Source of the DNA: Toxonevra muliebris
Lineage: Eukaryota > Arthropoda > Insecta > Diptera > Pallopteridae
Direction of reading: 5' to 3'
Length of the DNA: 64,000 nucleotides
NCBI GenBank assembly: GCA_963691655.1
Contig: OY829326.1
Location: 21,068,878 to 21,132,877 of the forward strand
Position 1 is the first letter of the stretch. The number at the start of each line of letters is the position of its first letter. Positions 45,641-56,758 of the stretch are shown in pieces. The translations under genes and the position numbers were made by a program. A model generated the notes under the pieces. That model searched no databases. It was not told the DNA's origin and worked only from the letters and a program-made list of their open reading frames with translations.

Positions 45641-48309
45641 TTTTCAGACCACTATCTGCAATTTTGAATGAGTAATAGCGGATTTTATAAATTTCGTTTT
45701 TCGCGCTTTTCAGCTTAAATAATCAAAGGAAAAATCTGAAAAAATAACAGCGGTTTTTTGGTTTTGAAGACACATTTGAAATTTTTTCGCGAATTTTCTG
45801 ACGCGAAATTCGAAAGATGAGAAAAATCGCGAAACTTTTTATATGCGATTTTTTCATACTAAAAATAGGTTTACTACTTTGATTTTTCTTATGTAAATAA
45901 GTCGTTTCCAAATACTCATACTCCAATTTTTTCAGATTTTTGCAAGGTGTGGACGGGGGTCAAAAAAATTAAAAACCGAAATTGGCATTTCATATGAAAT
46001 ACCATAAGGTCATGAACAAAAATCTATTACAGCTATTACCTATCAACTATCTGTTATTTTCGCAGAATTTTTTTGAAAATTTTTTTTCCGAAAATATTTT
46101 TTATGAAAATTCAAAAAAATTTTTTTACCACCCTAGTTGAGTTCATTACGCAGTACAACAAATTTTCAACTTGTTTCTCATGCGCTAGATTTTTCAACGG
46201 TTTTATAGTAATTTAGGGTCGCTAATCACAACTGCGTACTTAGTTTTTCTCCATCACCTAGTTCACCCACAATATGGACCTGAAATCGGAAAAATGGAGT
46301 CTTCAGGGCCTATTACAAAATTTCTTTATTTCAACAGACACGAATTTGATGTCTACAGCAAAGTTGTTAAGCACAAAGAGGTAAACAATTTTTGCGTATT
46401 CACTTTTCTCCATCTCTTACCCGTTCCATTGAAAATGGGGTTTTAAGCCCTCTTTTTCGATTAGAAATCAGATTAGATTGCATCTGCCAGTCTCTTATTG
46501 CTTCTGACTTTGTCCTGTAACTTTAAATTGCCTCATACTACTTCTGATTTCTATTTATTTACTCTGATTGCAAAGGAATTGCATTTTAACTTCTCATTCT
46601 CAGCTTCAACTGCCTCTGACTGCTTTCAGTTTCTATTTCCTCAGGCTGCCTGTGGTTATCTTGTGTTTTCGCCACAGCTATCGAAGGTTTACAAGAAAAT
46701 TATTCTGAAATACTAATAGCCAAATGAGAATATCCTTAGAACCTAAACTCATCTCAAACTTCCTCAGAGTGGTTATTTGCTAATTACGGAATAAAATTAA
46801 CTGTTCTAAATCGGTTCAATATTCTCAAAAACTATCATGGATTCCACTTGAAAGAATGACATTTTGAGATATGTATGTATAGCTAATATAATGGTTGAAG
46901 CTATTAATTTTTTAAGCACTATTTCCAGTTGCTGTGAACATTTTTAAAAGTGATAACAACAACAACATATTGTAACATAAAATTGGATATACCATATTGC
47001 GTCTAATCTACAATACTAACATTAACAACAGACACAACAGACAGACAAATATTGTCGTCAAAAATAATGACACCATCGCTTGAGATTTTCATATTAGAAA
47101 ACTAAAAAAGCTCATACATTAACGACACACCCATTGCTTTGTAAAACGCCTATCCACGCAACAACAATAAATTTCTTACTTGCAGTTTTCAATGAATTTT
47201 TACGCACAAATTAAGCGTATGTACATTAAAAAATACACAGCATGGTGTAAAATGCTAAAAGAACGAATAAATAAGTGCAAAAAAAAGAACTCATCATTAA
47301 AATCGATGCGGATGTAGCTTCAGCGACAAAAGTCGCTCACAAAAAAAAAAAAAAGAAGTAAAATAAAAACCGAGCGTGGCATATAAATTAACATTTTTAT
47401 TAAAAAATACTTTAGTAAGTATCTTTACACACATTCACAAACACACACTTTTTTAACTGTATCAAATATTTTACAAGTTTGAATATGTATGTATTAAGTA
47501 TAAGTAGGCGTGCCGTATCGAACTTACTCAAACTTAAGAATTTTTTAAATTTTAATAACTTAATTAAGTTCTCTCTTTTTAGGTTATCATTTTTTTTTTA
47601 AATTTTTTTAAACCTTAACTAATGTCAAAAGCATACGCCTCAATCATCAAAAATATTAAATGCCGGCAGTGCTGCCATACTTTTTCCTTAGTTGTACTTT
47701 TTTATGTTTTTCATTTCTTCGTTTTTTTTTTCTTACTTTTTTCGCCGCTTTTGCCTGACATAATGACCATTTTTGAATATTGCAACGGAGTTTGTTATTC
47801 TTTTCTTGGTGCTATTTTTTTCTTCCTTCTTCTTCTTCCAAATTACAATTGAGTAGTGTGGCATGTATTCAGTGTTGTGGTAAGTAATCTACAAATGTAA
47901 ATTATCCAGCTACTCAGCTAAACTCTGTTTACATATAAAAGAAATATTTAGTTGCGACTTTACGAACACTGGCTACCAAATACTGCAAATAAATATTGAG
48001 GCTCATAGCGAAGGCTTCTTGTTTTTCTCTTAACTTCTGAAGGAAACATATGGTTAAAGCTAGGCATATTAACTACAAAGTTTCATAAATCTGCTAATTA
48101 TCACTTTAGTATTTGATTACCCTGCCTCAAGCGGCTCTACACGACTGTACCAATCGGTTGGTGTCAAGGCTAGCATTAGGATCACAGTAAGTGGATAAGT
48201 TGAGGTCTTCGCTTTTTCATGACATTGCCATCAGATGTCATCCTTGTATAAGTCAGTCAGCTGGCATTACCCAGGAGGAATTTTTAATAACGTAAAAAAC
48301 TTTTTTCTA
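45641..48309. other. AT-rich non-coding stretch
   Basis: Many runs of A and T (46060-46130, 47340-47355, 47590-47610). GACAGACAAATATTGTC-like short inverted words occur at 47038. No gene-like frame with recognisable homology is seen. Confidence 0.5.
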
Positions 48310-48385
48310 ATAAAAGCATACGGTCACGACCTTAAATAAAACGAACCCGGGACCCCTGAGATAATAGTCTAATATGTTTACAACT
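48310..48385 (-). repeat. Second tRNA-like head adjoining the SINE at 48657
   Basis: On the minus strand AGTATAGTTGTAAAC, ATTAGACTATTATCTCAGG and GGTCCCGGGTTCG have tRNA-like order, with a good B-box region (GGTTCG) and a poor A box. The text ATCTCAGGGGTCCCGGG closely matches the head at 3345-3365. It follows directly on the 3' side of the head and body starting at 48657, so the locus may be a dimeric SINE or a SINE landed in another. Confidence 0.45.
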
Positions 48386-48657
48386 ATACTGTTGTGGTAC
48401 AACAGCCCAAGGAGGCCCAAGGCCGAGCTTTTTGCCTCCATTCATGTTGTGTGAGTTATATTTATACATGAATGGAAAGGACGAATCCGAATGGCGAAGT
48501 GAAAAACTTTTGGAAGTTTATCATTGCTAGTCAAGAGATGGTCCGTGAAGGAAAATTTTTATTTTCTATTTTGGACTTTTTGATCGTGCCAAGATTTGAA
48601 CCCGGGCACCTCTGCGTCGCAGTCCAACACACTAACCACTAAGCTACGGCGACCACT
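48386..48657 (-). mobile_element. tRNA-derived SINE (second type)
   Basis: The minus-strand head carries a canonical A box TAGCTTAGTGG (48636-48646) and B box GGTTCAAATCT (48592-48602). The T arm folds (CCGGG/CTTGG with two G-U pairs around TTCAAAT), but the acceptor stem does not pair with the 5' end, so it is not a tRNA gene. The body includes GGCCTTGGGCCTCCTTGGGC (about 48404-48423) and ends in CTGTTGTACCACAACAG, a perfect 7-bp hairpin (48386-48402). Target-site duplications were not recognised. The head is not the same sequence as the SINE at 7862. Confidence 0.65.
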
Positions 48658-48794
48658 TTGTTGAAAGTGGTGGACTTTTCAGATTGTTTAGAAGAGGCAA
48701 AAATGACAGCACATAGCTTAAAAAAATCTGTGGCTCTCGTTAGTATTAGGTCCAGGGTTTTAATGACCAAGACATATTGTTCCTGTTGTCTTTG

Positions 48795-49815
48795 AGCAAC
48801 TGGTTTGAATCCTTATTCATATACTGGTTCTCATTCCGGTTCTGGTTCAAGTTCAGTCTCTGAAACTAATTATAGTTTTCGTTCTACTTCAAGTTCTGGT
48901 TCGGGTTCGGTTTCTTATTCTCGTTTTAGTTTGGATCCAGATTCTGTTTTCCGTTTTTCGGGTTCAGACCCCCCCGCTGTGATTTTCATTTTAGTTCTCG
49001 TTCTGGATCTGGTTCAGATTTTGTTCTTATTTCAGTTCTCGTTTTGGATCTGGTTTAGATTTTGTTCTCATTGCAGTTCTCGTTCTGCATCTGGTTTAAA
49101 TTCTGTTTCTCATTCTGGTTCTTAATCCAGTTCTCGTTCTGAATCTGCTTTAAGTTGCTCATTTTCAGATTCTGGTTATTATTCTGTTTAAGGTTCAAAT
49201 TCTTGTTCTAAATCTGAGACTCTTTTTAGTTCGAGTTTTGAATATGCACAAATTTTGGTTAAGGTCAACTTTAATGGAATTCTTTAGAGCCATTTCTTGC
49301 AAAATCTGATTTGCGTTAAAGTTTTTTTTTTTAGGTACTGATTCAGGTTCTCATTTGAATTTTCTTTCTGGATCTGGTTCGCGTTTAGACTCTTGTTCTG
49401 GTTCTCGTCCCGGTTGTCGTTTTGAATCTGATTTGAGTTCGTGTTCAAATTCGGATTACCGTTCTGGTTTGGGCTCAAACTAAGATTTTAGTTTTAGTTT
49501 CGATCTGGATTTTGCTTCTAGTTATGCTTCAGGTTTAGTTTCTTGTTATCATTCCAGTTCTTATGCTGGTTCTTATTCCAGTTTTCGTTCTGAATCTGGT
49601 TTGGGTTCATGTTTTAACTCTGGTTTTTATTCAAATCTTGGATTTTGTTTTGTGGCTGTTCATTTTCAAATTCTGATTCTAATTTGTTTTTGGTTTGGAT
49701 TCTAGTTCTGCATTAGACTCATGCTCAAATTCTGGTTCAGGTTCTGGTTTCGATCTAACTAGTTCTCGTTTTGTGTTTGCTTTTCATTCTAGTTCATATT
49801 CTGCGTCGTGTTGTT
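48795..49815. repeat. Degenerate TTCTGG/TTCTCG hexanucleotide array
   Basis: About 1 kb of plus-strand sequence has a 6-bp period with TTC at the start of almost every unit (TTCTGG, TTCTCG, TTCAGT, TTCGGG, TTTAGT...). It is cut by short T-rich breaks near 49240-49330. Read in frame it encodes Ser/Gly repeats (and Asn/Gln-rich on the other strand), but stops are frequent and the periodicity is at the DNA level, so I treat it as a microsatellite-derived tract and not an exon. Confidence 0.85.
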
Positions 49816-52690
49816 CTTTTTGGTCTTCAAAATTTCTCCTGCTCACTTTTTTAAAAATTCAGAGACTTGGAGATATCAGAGTAGAAATTTAAAGTTACTC
49901 AAGAAGTAAGAAAACAACATGAAATATTTTGGGTCTTTTTCAAGGCAAACTGGCATATAAATACAACTTTTGAATGGCCATATGGTACATAGAAATGTAT
50001 ATGGGAAAGATTCCAATTTTTAAACCAAGTCATAAAGATTGGGAACTGAAAATAATAAAGATTGCAGTCATTTAAATTGGTCTATAAAATAGACAGTGCT
50101 GATAAAATCACAAAGATAAATAATCTTTACCAATAATTTGAAAGAAAAGAATCCATTCTAAAGGTAGCATTTATTTGCTACAAGATTTCAATCGACAGAA
50201 ATTTACTCAGTCCTGTAGTATCCTATCTTAAATTAGTTTTTCTTTCTTTTCTGCTGACCATATCCTCCTCCTGCAACTATTTCACTTTGTAATGTCGCTG
50301 CATAACATTCAACACTTCATTAAAATTCAAATTTCTTATGCTTTTGTATTAATCTTTTTTATTTTCTTGGTACTCGAGGCTTTTCATTCCCGTTTTTATT
50401 TCATTTCTTGCCTTTTCTTTTCGTGGCTTAAATGACCCACTTTATTAGTTCATAAAGGCGCATTTTTATTATTTTTTTTTTTTGGTTTTTGTTTTAATTC
50501 TTCTTAACTTTTTTTTTATTTACTTATTTTTTATTTTTGTATACATTTTTGCTAGCTGTCTGTCGTCGTTATGAAGAGAGTACAAATATCTGTTAGATAC
50601 ATGCGCCAAAACAAACTTTAGAGTTTAGTTAACTTTATGTGTAGTGAATTTTTAGCATGCTTCAAATATTGATGAAATAAAAATAAGCCAAAAAAAAAAA
50701 AAAAAAAATTTAAAAATCACGTAGATGTGTAAAGAGTTTACAAAAATATTTATGTATACATAGAGTTCATTGCATAAAATATGAATAAAACTATTTTTTG
50801 ATTTTTTCTTTTTTTGGAATGAAAAGTTTTCTACAGAAAAGGAATTGGTATGAGAAACAAGAATTTCAGAATTTCATAAGTACATAGATTCCCTGAAACT
50901 GAAAAACGTTTCCAGCAGGAAAATAAAAGCATTCAAATTCTTTTTTTTTTTTTTGTTTTTTTTTTTTGTATAGTAAACTAAAAATTTTATATTTACTTTT
51001 CCCCATATGCAAATTTTTGTGAAAGCTAAAAATTTTATTGAAAATTCATACAATATTGAGTAAAAATGTTAGTTAGTTCGTTAGATACTTGAGAAATATG
51101 TAAACAAACTTGAGTATTACTGCATACAAACATATACATATGTGTGTGTTGGTTTTAATGAACAAAGTTCTTTTTACAAGTAAACAGTGGAGGTTCATAG
51201 ATTTTTTCTATGACATAGAGAAAGCTTTAAAGTTTGTCAAGATGGGATAGAAAAATCAGAATAATACAAAATTTCTCAGAAAAAATCGGTTTTAAAATAC
51301 TATCCTAAAACTGAGACATATTTTTCTTCTTAATAATCGAAATTCGGAAAATAAATCTAGCAAATTTAGGTCTTCAAAGAAATAAATCACTGAAATCTTC
51401 CCTGAAAACATTTTAGTCTCAACTTAGAGAGTTTTTTTTTATGTATAGTAAGTTGGAGAAATTCAAAACTTCACAGGAATTGTTAAAGAAAACTCCGAAA
51501 CTCACCCTTGAAAAACTTTAACTGTATTGAAAACATTTTAGTATCGAATCGTAGATTATTCCATGAAATTTTTTTTAAGAAATTTACCTGCAAATGTTTA
51601 ATAAATTATAGTTCTGAACTTCACAGAAACACATAGGCGAATCAAATCCCGGAATCCCGCCCTTCCCACCTTCTGTCACTATTATTAGATTAACATTTTC
51701 AGTTTCGTTATTTTGTTAATTACACAATTCAAGCAAAAATGCTGCGTGTAAATATTACAAAGAATGTTTTAAACTTTTTTTTTTGCTACAGGTTGTTATA
51801 AATCAGCACTTGTTATTTTCATTTTCATATTTTTTTTTTTTGGTATTATTAAAAAGCTTAACTTTTAATATTTTTTCGCTATGCTACGGAAATTTAATGA
51901 GCGCATAATCATAACATAATTTAACTAAAGCAGCATACAAAAAAAGAAAAATTTTCCACCACCAACTACTAATAAAACTTTTGCAATTTACGTAAAACGC
52001 AAAAAAAAAAAAAGGAGAAAAAGTAGCAGAAACAGCGAAAAATATGTTGCAACATTTTAAAATTTCTGTTGTTGGTGAAAGGAAGGAAAAAAAAGTAGCA
52101 GTATTTATGTATGCAAAAAGTAAAAAGTACTTATGCAGGTCAGTTAGAAAGGAAAGTGTGAGTAAGAGGGAAGAGTGTAGCAAACAAGTTGCTATATCAG
52201 CAAATGCAACTTAAGTAGTTGTTTGTTCTTTAACCGCAAAACGCAGCAATATTGCATGAGATTATAAATTTGGCGAAAAAAAACGAAATCAATTGGGATA
52301 TTAAGTGATTAATTAGAAACTTTATTTGTGTTAAATTTAAAACAATGAAATTTGTAAGGAAACTTAATTTATGTGCAATAATGAGCAGTCATGGCAAATC
52401 TGAGGAGATCAAAACCATAGTTAAGTAAGTTACTTTAAAGTTTTATTAGTTTATTCCCAAAGCATTCTGTATGTCGCGTCAACTTTAATCCGCTAGTGCC
52501 TTTAACACATCACAACTACTTTCAGAAGAACAAAACGTCAAAGAAAGGAGGTGATACTTAGAAATATCTGAAGGTTTTAATAACCTTTTTAATTAAACGC
52601 CTTGACCCTTATATAAACAGTCACATTTTAAACCTTTTATTCAACAACCAGCATATCCATCCATCCGGAAATGGTGTTTTTCGTAATTTT
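49816..52690. other. AT-rich non-coding stretch
   Basis: It includes long T and A runs (50468-50480, 50692-50708, 50941-50967). At 51220-51640 there is weak repetition (AAAACATTTTAGT at 51404 and 51530; AACTTCACAGGAAT and AACTTCACAGAAAC) suggesting another eroded duplication. No exon or transposase is seen. Confidence 0.5.
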
Positions 52691-53241
52691 TTAACCCTAT
52701 TTACCCCACGCAGTGAAATTTGAGTCACTATTAAAATTCAAATCGTTATATTTTTCAGATTTCTTATTATTTCATGGGAAGGGCCTAATGTATTCGTTCA
52801 TTTGCCGGTTATCTTCATAAAAATGGATTTTTTGTTTTGTTTTGTTTTTCTTTATTAGTCAAAAATCATTAAATAAACAAAAAACTGCGGAAAATTCCAA
52901 GTAGTGACAGTGAGTCACTATATACATTTGTATATTGTAATAGCACAATTAAACCCGAAATTAAAATAAGAAACGATGTGTTTGAATTAGTTGATAAATG
53001 CAGATGGCATTGTCGGTTATGGAGAGTTTGGGATACTTTATATGCCAATTTGATGTTCCGTGCCTATATGTCAAGATATACATTTACTTATTTATCCCGT
53101 TATTTGGCATTTGATGATAGGACCATCACGTCTTAAATTTACTTCGATTGAAAATCTTTGGCACTTGATAAATGAAGACGACTGCACAAATATGGTATGA
53201 AATATGGTGGACTTGCGATAGCGGATATTTTCCTGTTATAT

Positions 53242-54174
53242 AGGTGCCTGGACGTAACGCCCACGGCCATAACGCCCAACAAAATTTTAGGTGTTATGAC
53301 CGCCCTAGGGAGGGCCATAACGCCCAAAATCATTTTAGGCGCTATGACCGCCCCGAAAACGTTCATAACACCCAGTGTTGAAGCGGTCGCAACGCCTAAT
53401 TTTTTTAGGCTTTATGACCGCCTTAGAAGCCGCCATAAGGCCCAACAATTATTTCTTAATATATTTTTCAGATTATATAGTTTTCAATAATGAAAATCGT
53501 GTTTTGATTAAAAATCAGTTGCTTTTAGATATCAGTATTACGTATAGAACGTCTCGTTAAAATTTGGCTTAGCATCGTGTCGGTCGTATATACGCTTTTG
53601 TTTTCAGTGCCAATTGCGAATATAATAAAGAACTATATTGAAGCTGATAATCGTCATTATTTAATTAACGCTACATTATTGGTCGTACCATTTTGCAATT
53701 CCTTATAATATACTTTGGAAAGAATAGAATGTAAATTGCGCGATTTTTTTTTAATTTTTTCTTCTTCGGCGCTTCTTTCAATCTTACATTTCAATTAAAC
53801 TGAATCAATATCTTGATTTATTTTTGTAAAAATATTTCAAGTGAGGCGCTCATTTCCATGCCATTCCCATTTACTATATCAGCATATTTTTCCCTATTGT
53901 TTTTTTTTATAGATTTACCCATTCGCTTTCATACTAATGTCGAGAAACACGGAAGAGTTTTTTATTTAAGAGAGCCAATTTGTGAAAAAGCCTGAAATAA
54001 AGCTGCATTTTCTTATACCTGAAAATTTGGTTTCGTTTTACTTTTGAAATTTTAATGACCGTTTTCGGGGCGGTCATAGCGCCTAAAATGATTTTGGGCG
54101 TTATGGCCGTTCCTAGGGCGGTCATAATGCCCAAACCTGGGCGTTATGACCGTGGGCGTTATGCCCGGGCACCT
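53242..54174. mobile_element. Foldback-type element built of alternating TAACGCC motifs
   Basis: The ends AGGTGCC (53242) and GGCACCT (ending 54174) open inverted arms about 120 bp long (53242-53365 and 54055-54174); the outermost 25 bp differ at only three positions. Within the arms a GC-rich word of the form CATAACGCCC occurs about 14 times in alternating orientation (e.g. CGTAACGCCC, GGTGTTATGACC, GGCGCTATGACC, GGGCGTTATGGCC), usually spaced by AAATCATTTTA-like linkers so that each pair is itself palindromic. Flanking direct repeats GTTATAT and GTGATAT (one mismatch) suggest a 7-8 bp duplication. The middle ~670 bp is AT-rich without a frame. It sits inside the piggyBac transposase remnant. 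Confidence 0.85.
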
Positions 54175-54473
54175 GTGATATACTGTATGAGTCTAAGGAA
54201 GGCAGCGCTAAGAGTTAAATCTTAGCACAGCATGGAGTGGAACAGCTCTGTAAGCCATACGGCCAAAGAGAAATATAATTTCCGAAAAATACTTTACAAG
54301 TTTAGAACTGTCGTAAAGCCTGTTGTCAAAACAATTAACTTGTGCTAGTACGATGCAAAACATAAAAGGTGCAAATCATTTTCTTCCTAACAAGAATAGA
54401 GAAGTAAAGGCAGCATTTTTGCAGTAATAAAACAGCATCGTTAATAAGTTATGTGCAAAAAATAAACCTATTA

Positions 54474-54860
54474 TACAGGGTGACTTTTTTGTGGTACCCG
54501 ATGTTAAACTGGAACAACAATGACAGCACCTATCAAATCGTCATCTGACAGCTCATGTTATAAACTCCAGTCCAGTACAAATTTTCTAATTTTATTTTCA
54601 AAATCAGTCGTCTGTACGTTAACGCAACGTTCGCACAGACCAAAATATCGTTTGAAAAAATTGCTAACACCGAAGACACCGTTCCTGACTTTTTCTTGTG
54701 AGTATACTTCATAAGCCAAGTTTATGCCAATATACCAGAGTCTCTTGAAAAATTTAAGGCCAACATACGCAACGAAATCGTTGAAATTTCACATAAAACA
54801 CTTCAAAAAGTGAAAAATGCTAAGAAGAAGGGACGGAGAGGGAGAAAGGTAGAGCTTCAA
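54474..54860 (+). mobile_element. Internally deleted Tc1/mariner-type element inside piggyBac
   Basis: TA then CAGGGTGACTTTTTTGTGGT (from about 54474) resembles an insect IS630-type terminal repeat. It is followed by N-terminal helix-turn-helix-like pieces in mixed frames (FYFQNQSSVR, TQRSHRPKY; about 54590-54650). After an apparent deletion, from 54728, comes NIPESLEKFKANIRNEIV with EISHKTLQKVKNAKKKG, the C-terminal tail typical of the transposase type fossilised at 23034 and 44850. The catalytic core is absent. The right terminal repeat was not found, so the right edge is approximate; piggyBac sequence resumes by 54866. Confidence 0.6.
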
Positions 54861-55103
54861 TGTAATTCTGTAAAATCTGCAATAAAAAGTTTTTGCTCCA
54901 CTACTTGCGTTCAAAGTAAATATAGATTACACTTACTTATATTTTTCCAAATTATATTATTCTTGTTGTTTATTTATCAGATTTTAAAAATTTTAGAAAA
55001 AAAATTTAATGAAATGAGAATAGCAGAGTTAATTCTATATAGTGACTCTAAGTCACTACGTGGGACTTTACGTTATAAAATAACGTGGGATGAATAGGGT
55101 TAA

Positions 55104-56025
55104 ACAAATATTGAATTGTAGTAGGACATTTATGCAAAATTTAAGTTGCAGTAGGCAATAGTAAAATTTTCATTTTTAAAAATTTCTACTACATATGCGG
55201 CTTCAAATTAGTCAACCATTGCAATATTGGATTGCCAGATGTGAGAAAAATTGGAATTTCTGGGCAATGAAAAAAATTTGTACTCAACAAATTGAAATCG
55301 CAAATGAGCAATGAAATACATATTCCTGCCTAATTTTTAAGGGAGTTTTTTATTATAACAAAATAAAATACAATTATTTTAATTTTTTATATGTTATTAT
55401 TGACATTTTTAACTGTACAAAAAAAACTGTTTGGAGTTTATTTTACGATATTTTTTTAGTGTTTTTTAGCCCCAAAGTGAACACCTAAAAAAAAAAGGTG
55501 TGTGACTGGCCTGGGTGATTGCGATACTTGAAGTCATCTGAGACAAAAATTTAAATATATTTTCGTTCTGTAGACTTTTCATTCTGGCTGGTAGTAGATT
55601 TATACATTTTTATTAAAAAATAACAAAATAGCAGACTTCTAAAAAATTTTTTTCCAAAATCGCGCTATTTTTTTGTTGATAATCGGGTTAAAAAATAGGA
55701 AATAATGATAAAAAATAAACAGTTCTACTATCTGCGAGAGCCATTGGCATGTAAAATAACGTTTTAAAATTTCAGCGCAATCGGTTTTATAGAATTTCTT
55801 CAAACCCCTGGGCTGATCAAATAAACGTTGTTTCGAGAAAAACGCTTTTAAGGTTTTAACATCACATACAGTTTAACCGACTGGTGCTCTTGACTCTGTG
55901 CTATAACTTCGTTAAAATTTTGGTATGAAATTTTTACAGTATAATCTCAATAAATTGTACCTTCGAAATACAAAATAAAAAAAAAATCGATTTTATGAAA
56001 CTCGAGTACCAGACTACATCCTTAA
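55104..56025. other. AT-rich non-coding stretch
   Basis: Balanced patches around 55500-55560 and 55730-55870 look like old repeats; GTTTCGAGAAAAACGC at 55830 is similar to text in the neighbouring TTAA-flanked element. No ends, frames or known motifs are found. Confidence 0.4.
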
Positions 56026-56754
56026 GGGGGAAGGCCACTGTGACGGGTTAAAAATTTTTTTAAATTAAAATTTAAATTTTTCTTAAATTAAAGTTTATAT
56101 ATTAAAAAATATGTGTACAAAATTTCAAGTCAAAATTCCAAGTCAAAATTCCAAAAATAGCTTGAGTTATAGCCATTTTAGTGATAGTAAGTAGACTGAA
56201 AACTTAATGGACTGAAAACTTTAAACGCGTTTTTCTCGAAACGACTTTTTTCGAAATGGTCGCGTCGATAGCTCGATCAAATATTTACCGATTTTCAATT
56301 TTATTTTAAACGAATACGTTTTGTTCGTCTGTACGGTGGCTATCGTTAAGCATAGCCGATTTCCAAATTTTTACTATTTTTTAAGCTCTCTGAACCAAAA
56401 AAAAGGGTCAAAAACATAAAAAAATTTTCAATCAGTCGCCATTTTGTGGAAAAAAATGCTACATGCGACGAGAATTATACTCATATAGATTATTAAAAAC
56501 CAAATTTTTTTTTTCAGAAAAACGGTTCTTGAAAAATCGGCGCGACCATGGGGGGGGAAATTTTTTTCGGCCTCCATGGCAACGCCCATATCTTTAAAAC
56601 TATTCAATATTTTTTAATACAAATTTTTGGGAATATTGTTAGAAGTGCACTTAATAAAATGAATATAAAACGAACCCCATATTCCTTTATTTGACACATC
56701 AAAAAAATTCCCGAAAATTACTCATTTTTCCAGCCGTCACAGTGGCTTTCCCCC
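56026..56754. mobile_element. TTAA-flanked MITE-like element (piggyBac-type target)
   Basis: TTAA (56022-56025) then GGGGGAAGGCCACTGTGACGG, written here as GGGGGAAGGCCACTG plus TGACGG, opens the element. The right end is CCGTCACAGTGGC plus TTTCCCCC (ending 56754) followed by TTAA (56755-56758). The 21-bp ends differ at one position. The TTAA duplication points to mobilisation by a piggyBac-family enzyme, although the ends differ from those of the element at 52695. The 729-bp interior is AT-rich with TCGAAACGACTTTTTTCGAA-like short palindromic words and no coding frame. Confidence 0.88.
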
Positions 56755-56758
56755 TTAA

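Larger units (their letters stand above)
52981..54930 (+). pseudogene. piggyBac transposase remnants
   Basis: 52981-53136 is an open stretch of 51 codons ending in a stop and contains FRAYMSRYTF and YLAFDDR, the conserved region before the first catalytic Asp of piggyBac transposases. 53188-53241 (KYGMKYGGLAIADIFLLY) matches the KxGIKxWxxxDxxxGY segment and is cut exactly by the foldback element. Reading resumes at about 54176 (DILYESKEG, then LAQHGVEQLCKPYG after a stop), resembling the segment leading to the next catalytic Asp, which is missing. 54866-54910 (FCKICNKKFLLHYLR) looks like the start of the C-terminal cysteine-rich DNA-binding domain. Stops, frame changes and lost catalytic residues make it dead. 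Confidence 0.8.
52695..55099 (+). mobile_element. piggyBac-type transposon, decayed and invaded twice
   Basis: Both ends are flanked by TTAA (52691-52694 and 55100-55103). The terminal inverted repeats are CCCTATTTACCCCACG on the left and the reverse of CCCTATTCATCCCACG on the right (14 of 16 identical). Sub-terminal motifs TGAGTCACTAT occur at 52731 and 52915, and inverted at 55039 with TAAGTCACTA. The TTAA duplication, ends starting CCC and transposase remnants fit the piggyBac superfamily. Without the two nested insertions (53242-54174 and about 54474-54860) the element would be roughly 1.1 kb, so most of the transposase was already deleted. Confidence 0.92.

Noticed and set aside
48648..48672. 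Hairpin CCACTTTGTTGAAAGTGG next to the SINE head as a terminator
   Set aside because: No T run or biological context for a bacterial-type terminator in a fly genome; too short to interpret.
48805..49125. Ser/Gly-rich 106-codon frame as a possible silk- or mucin-like exon
   Set aside because: The periodicity is hexanucleotide and continues through stops in all frames for 1 kb, so it is a DNA repeat.
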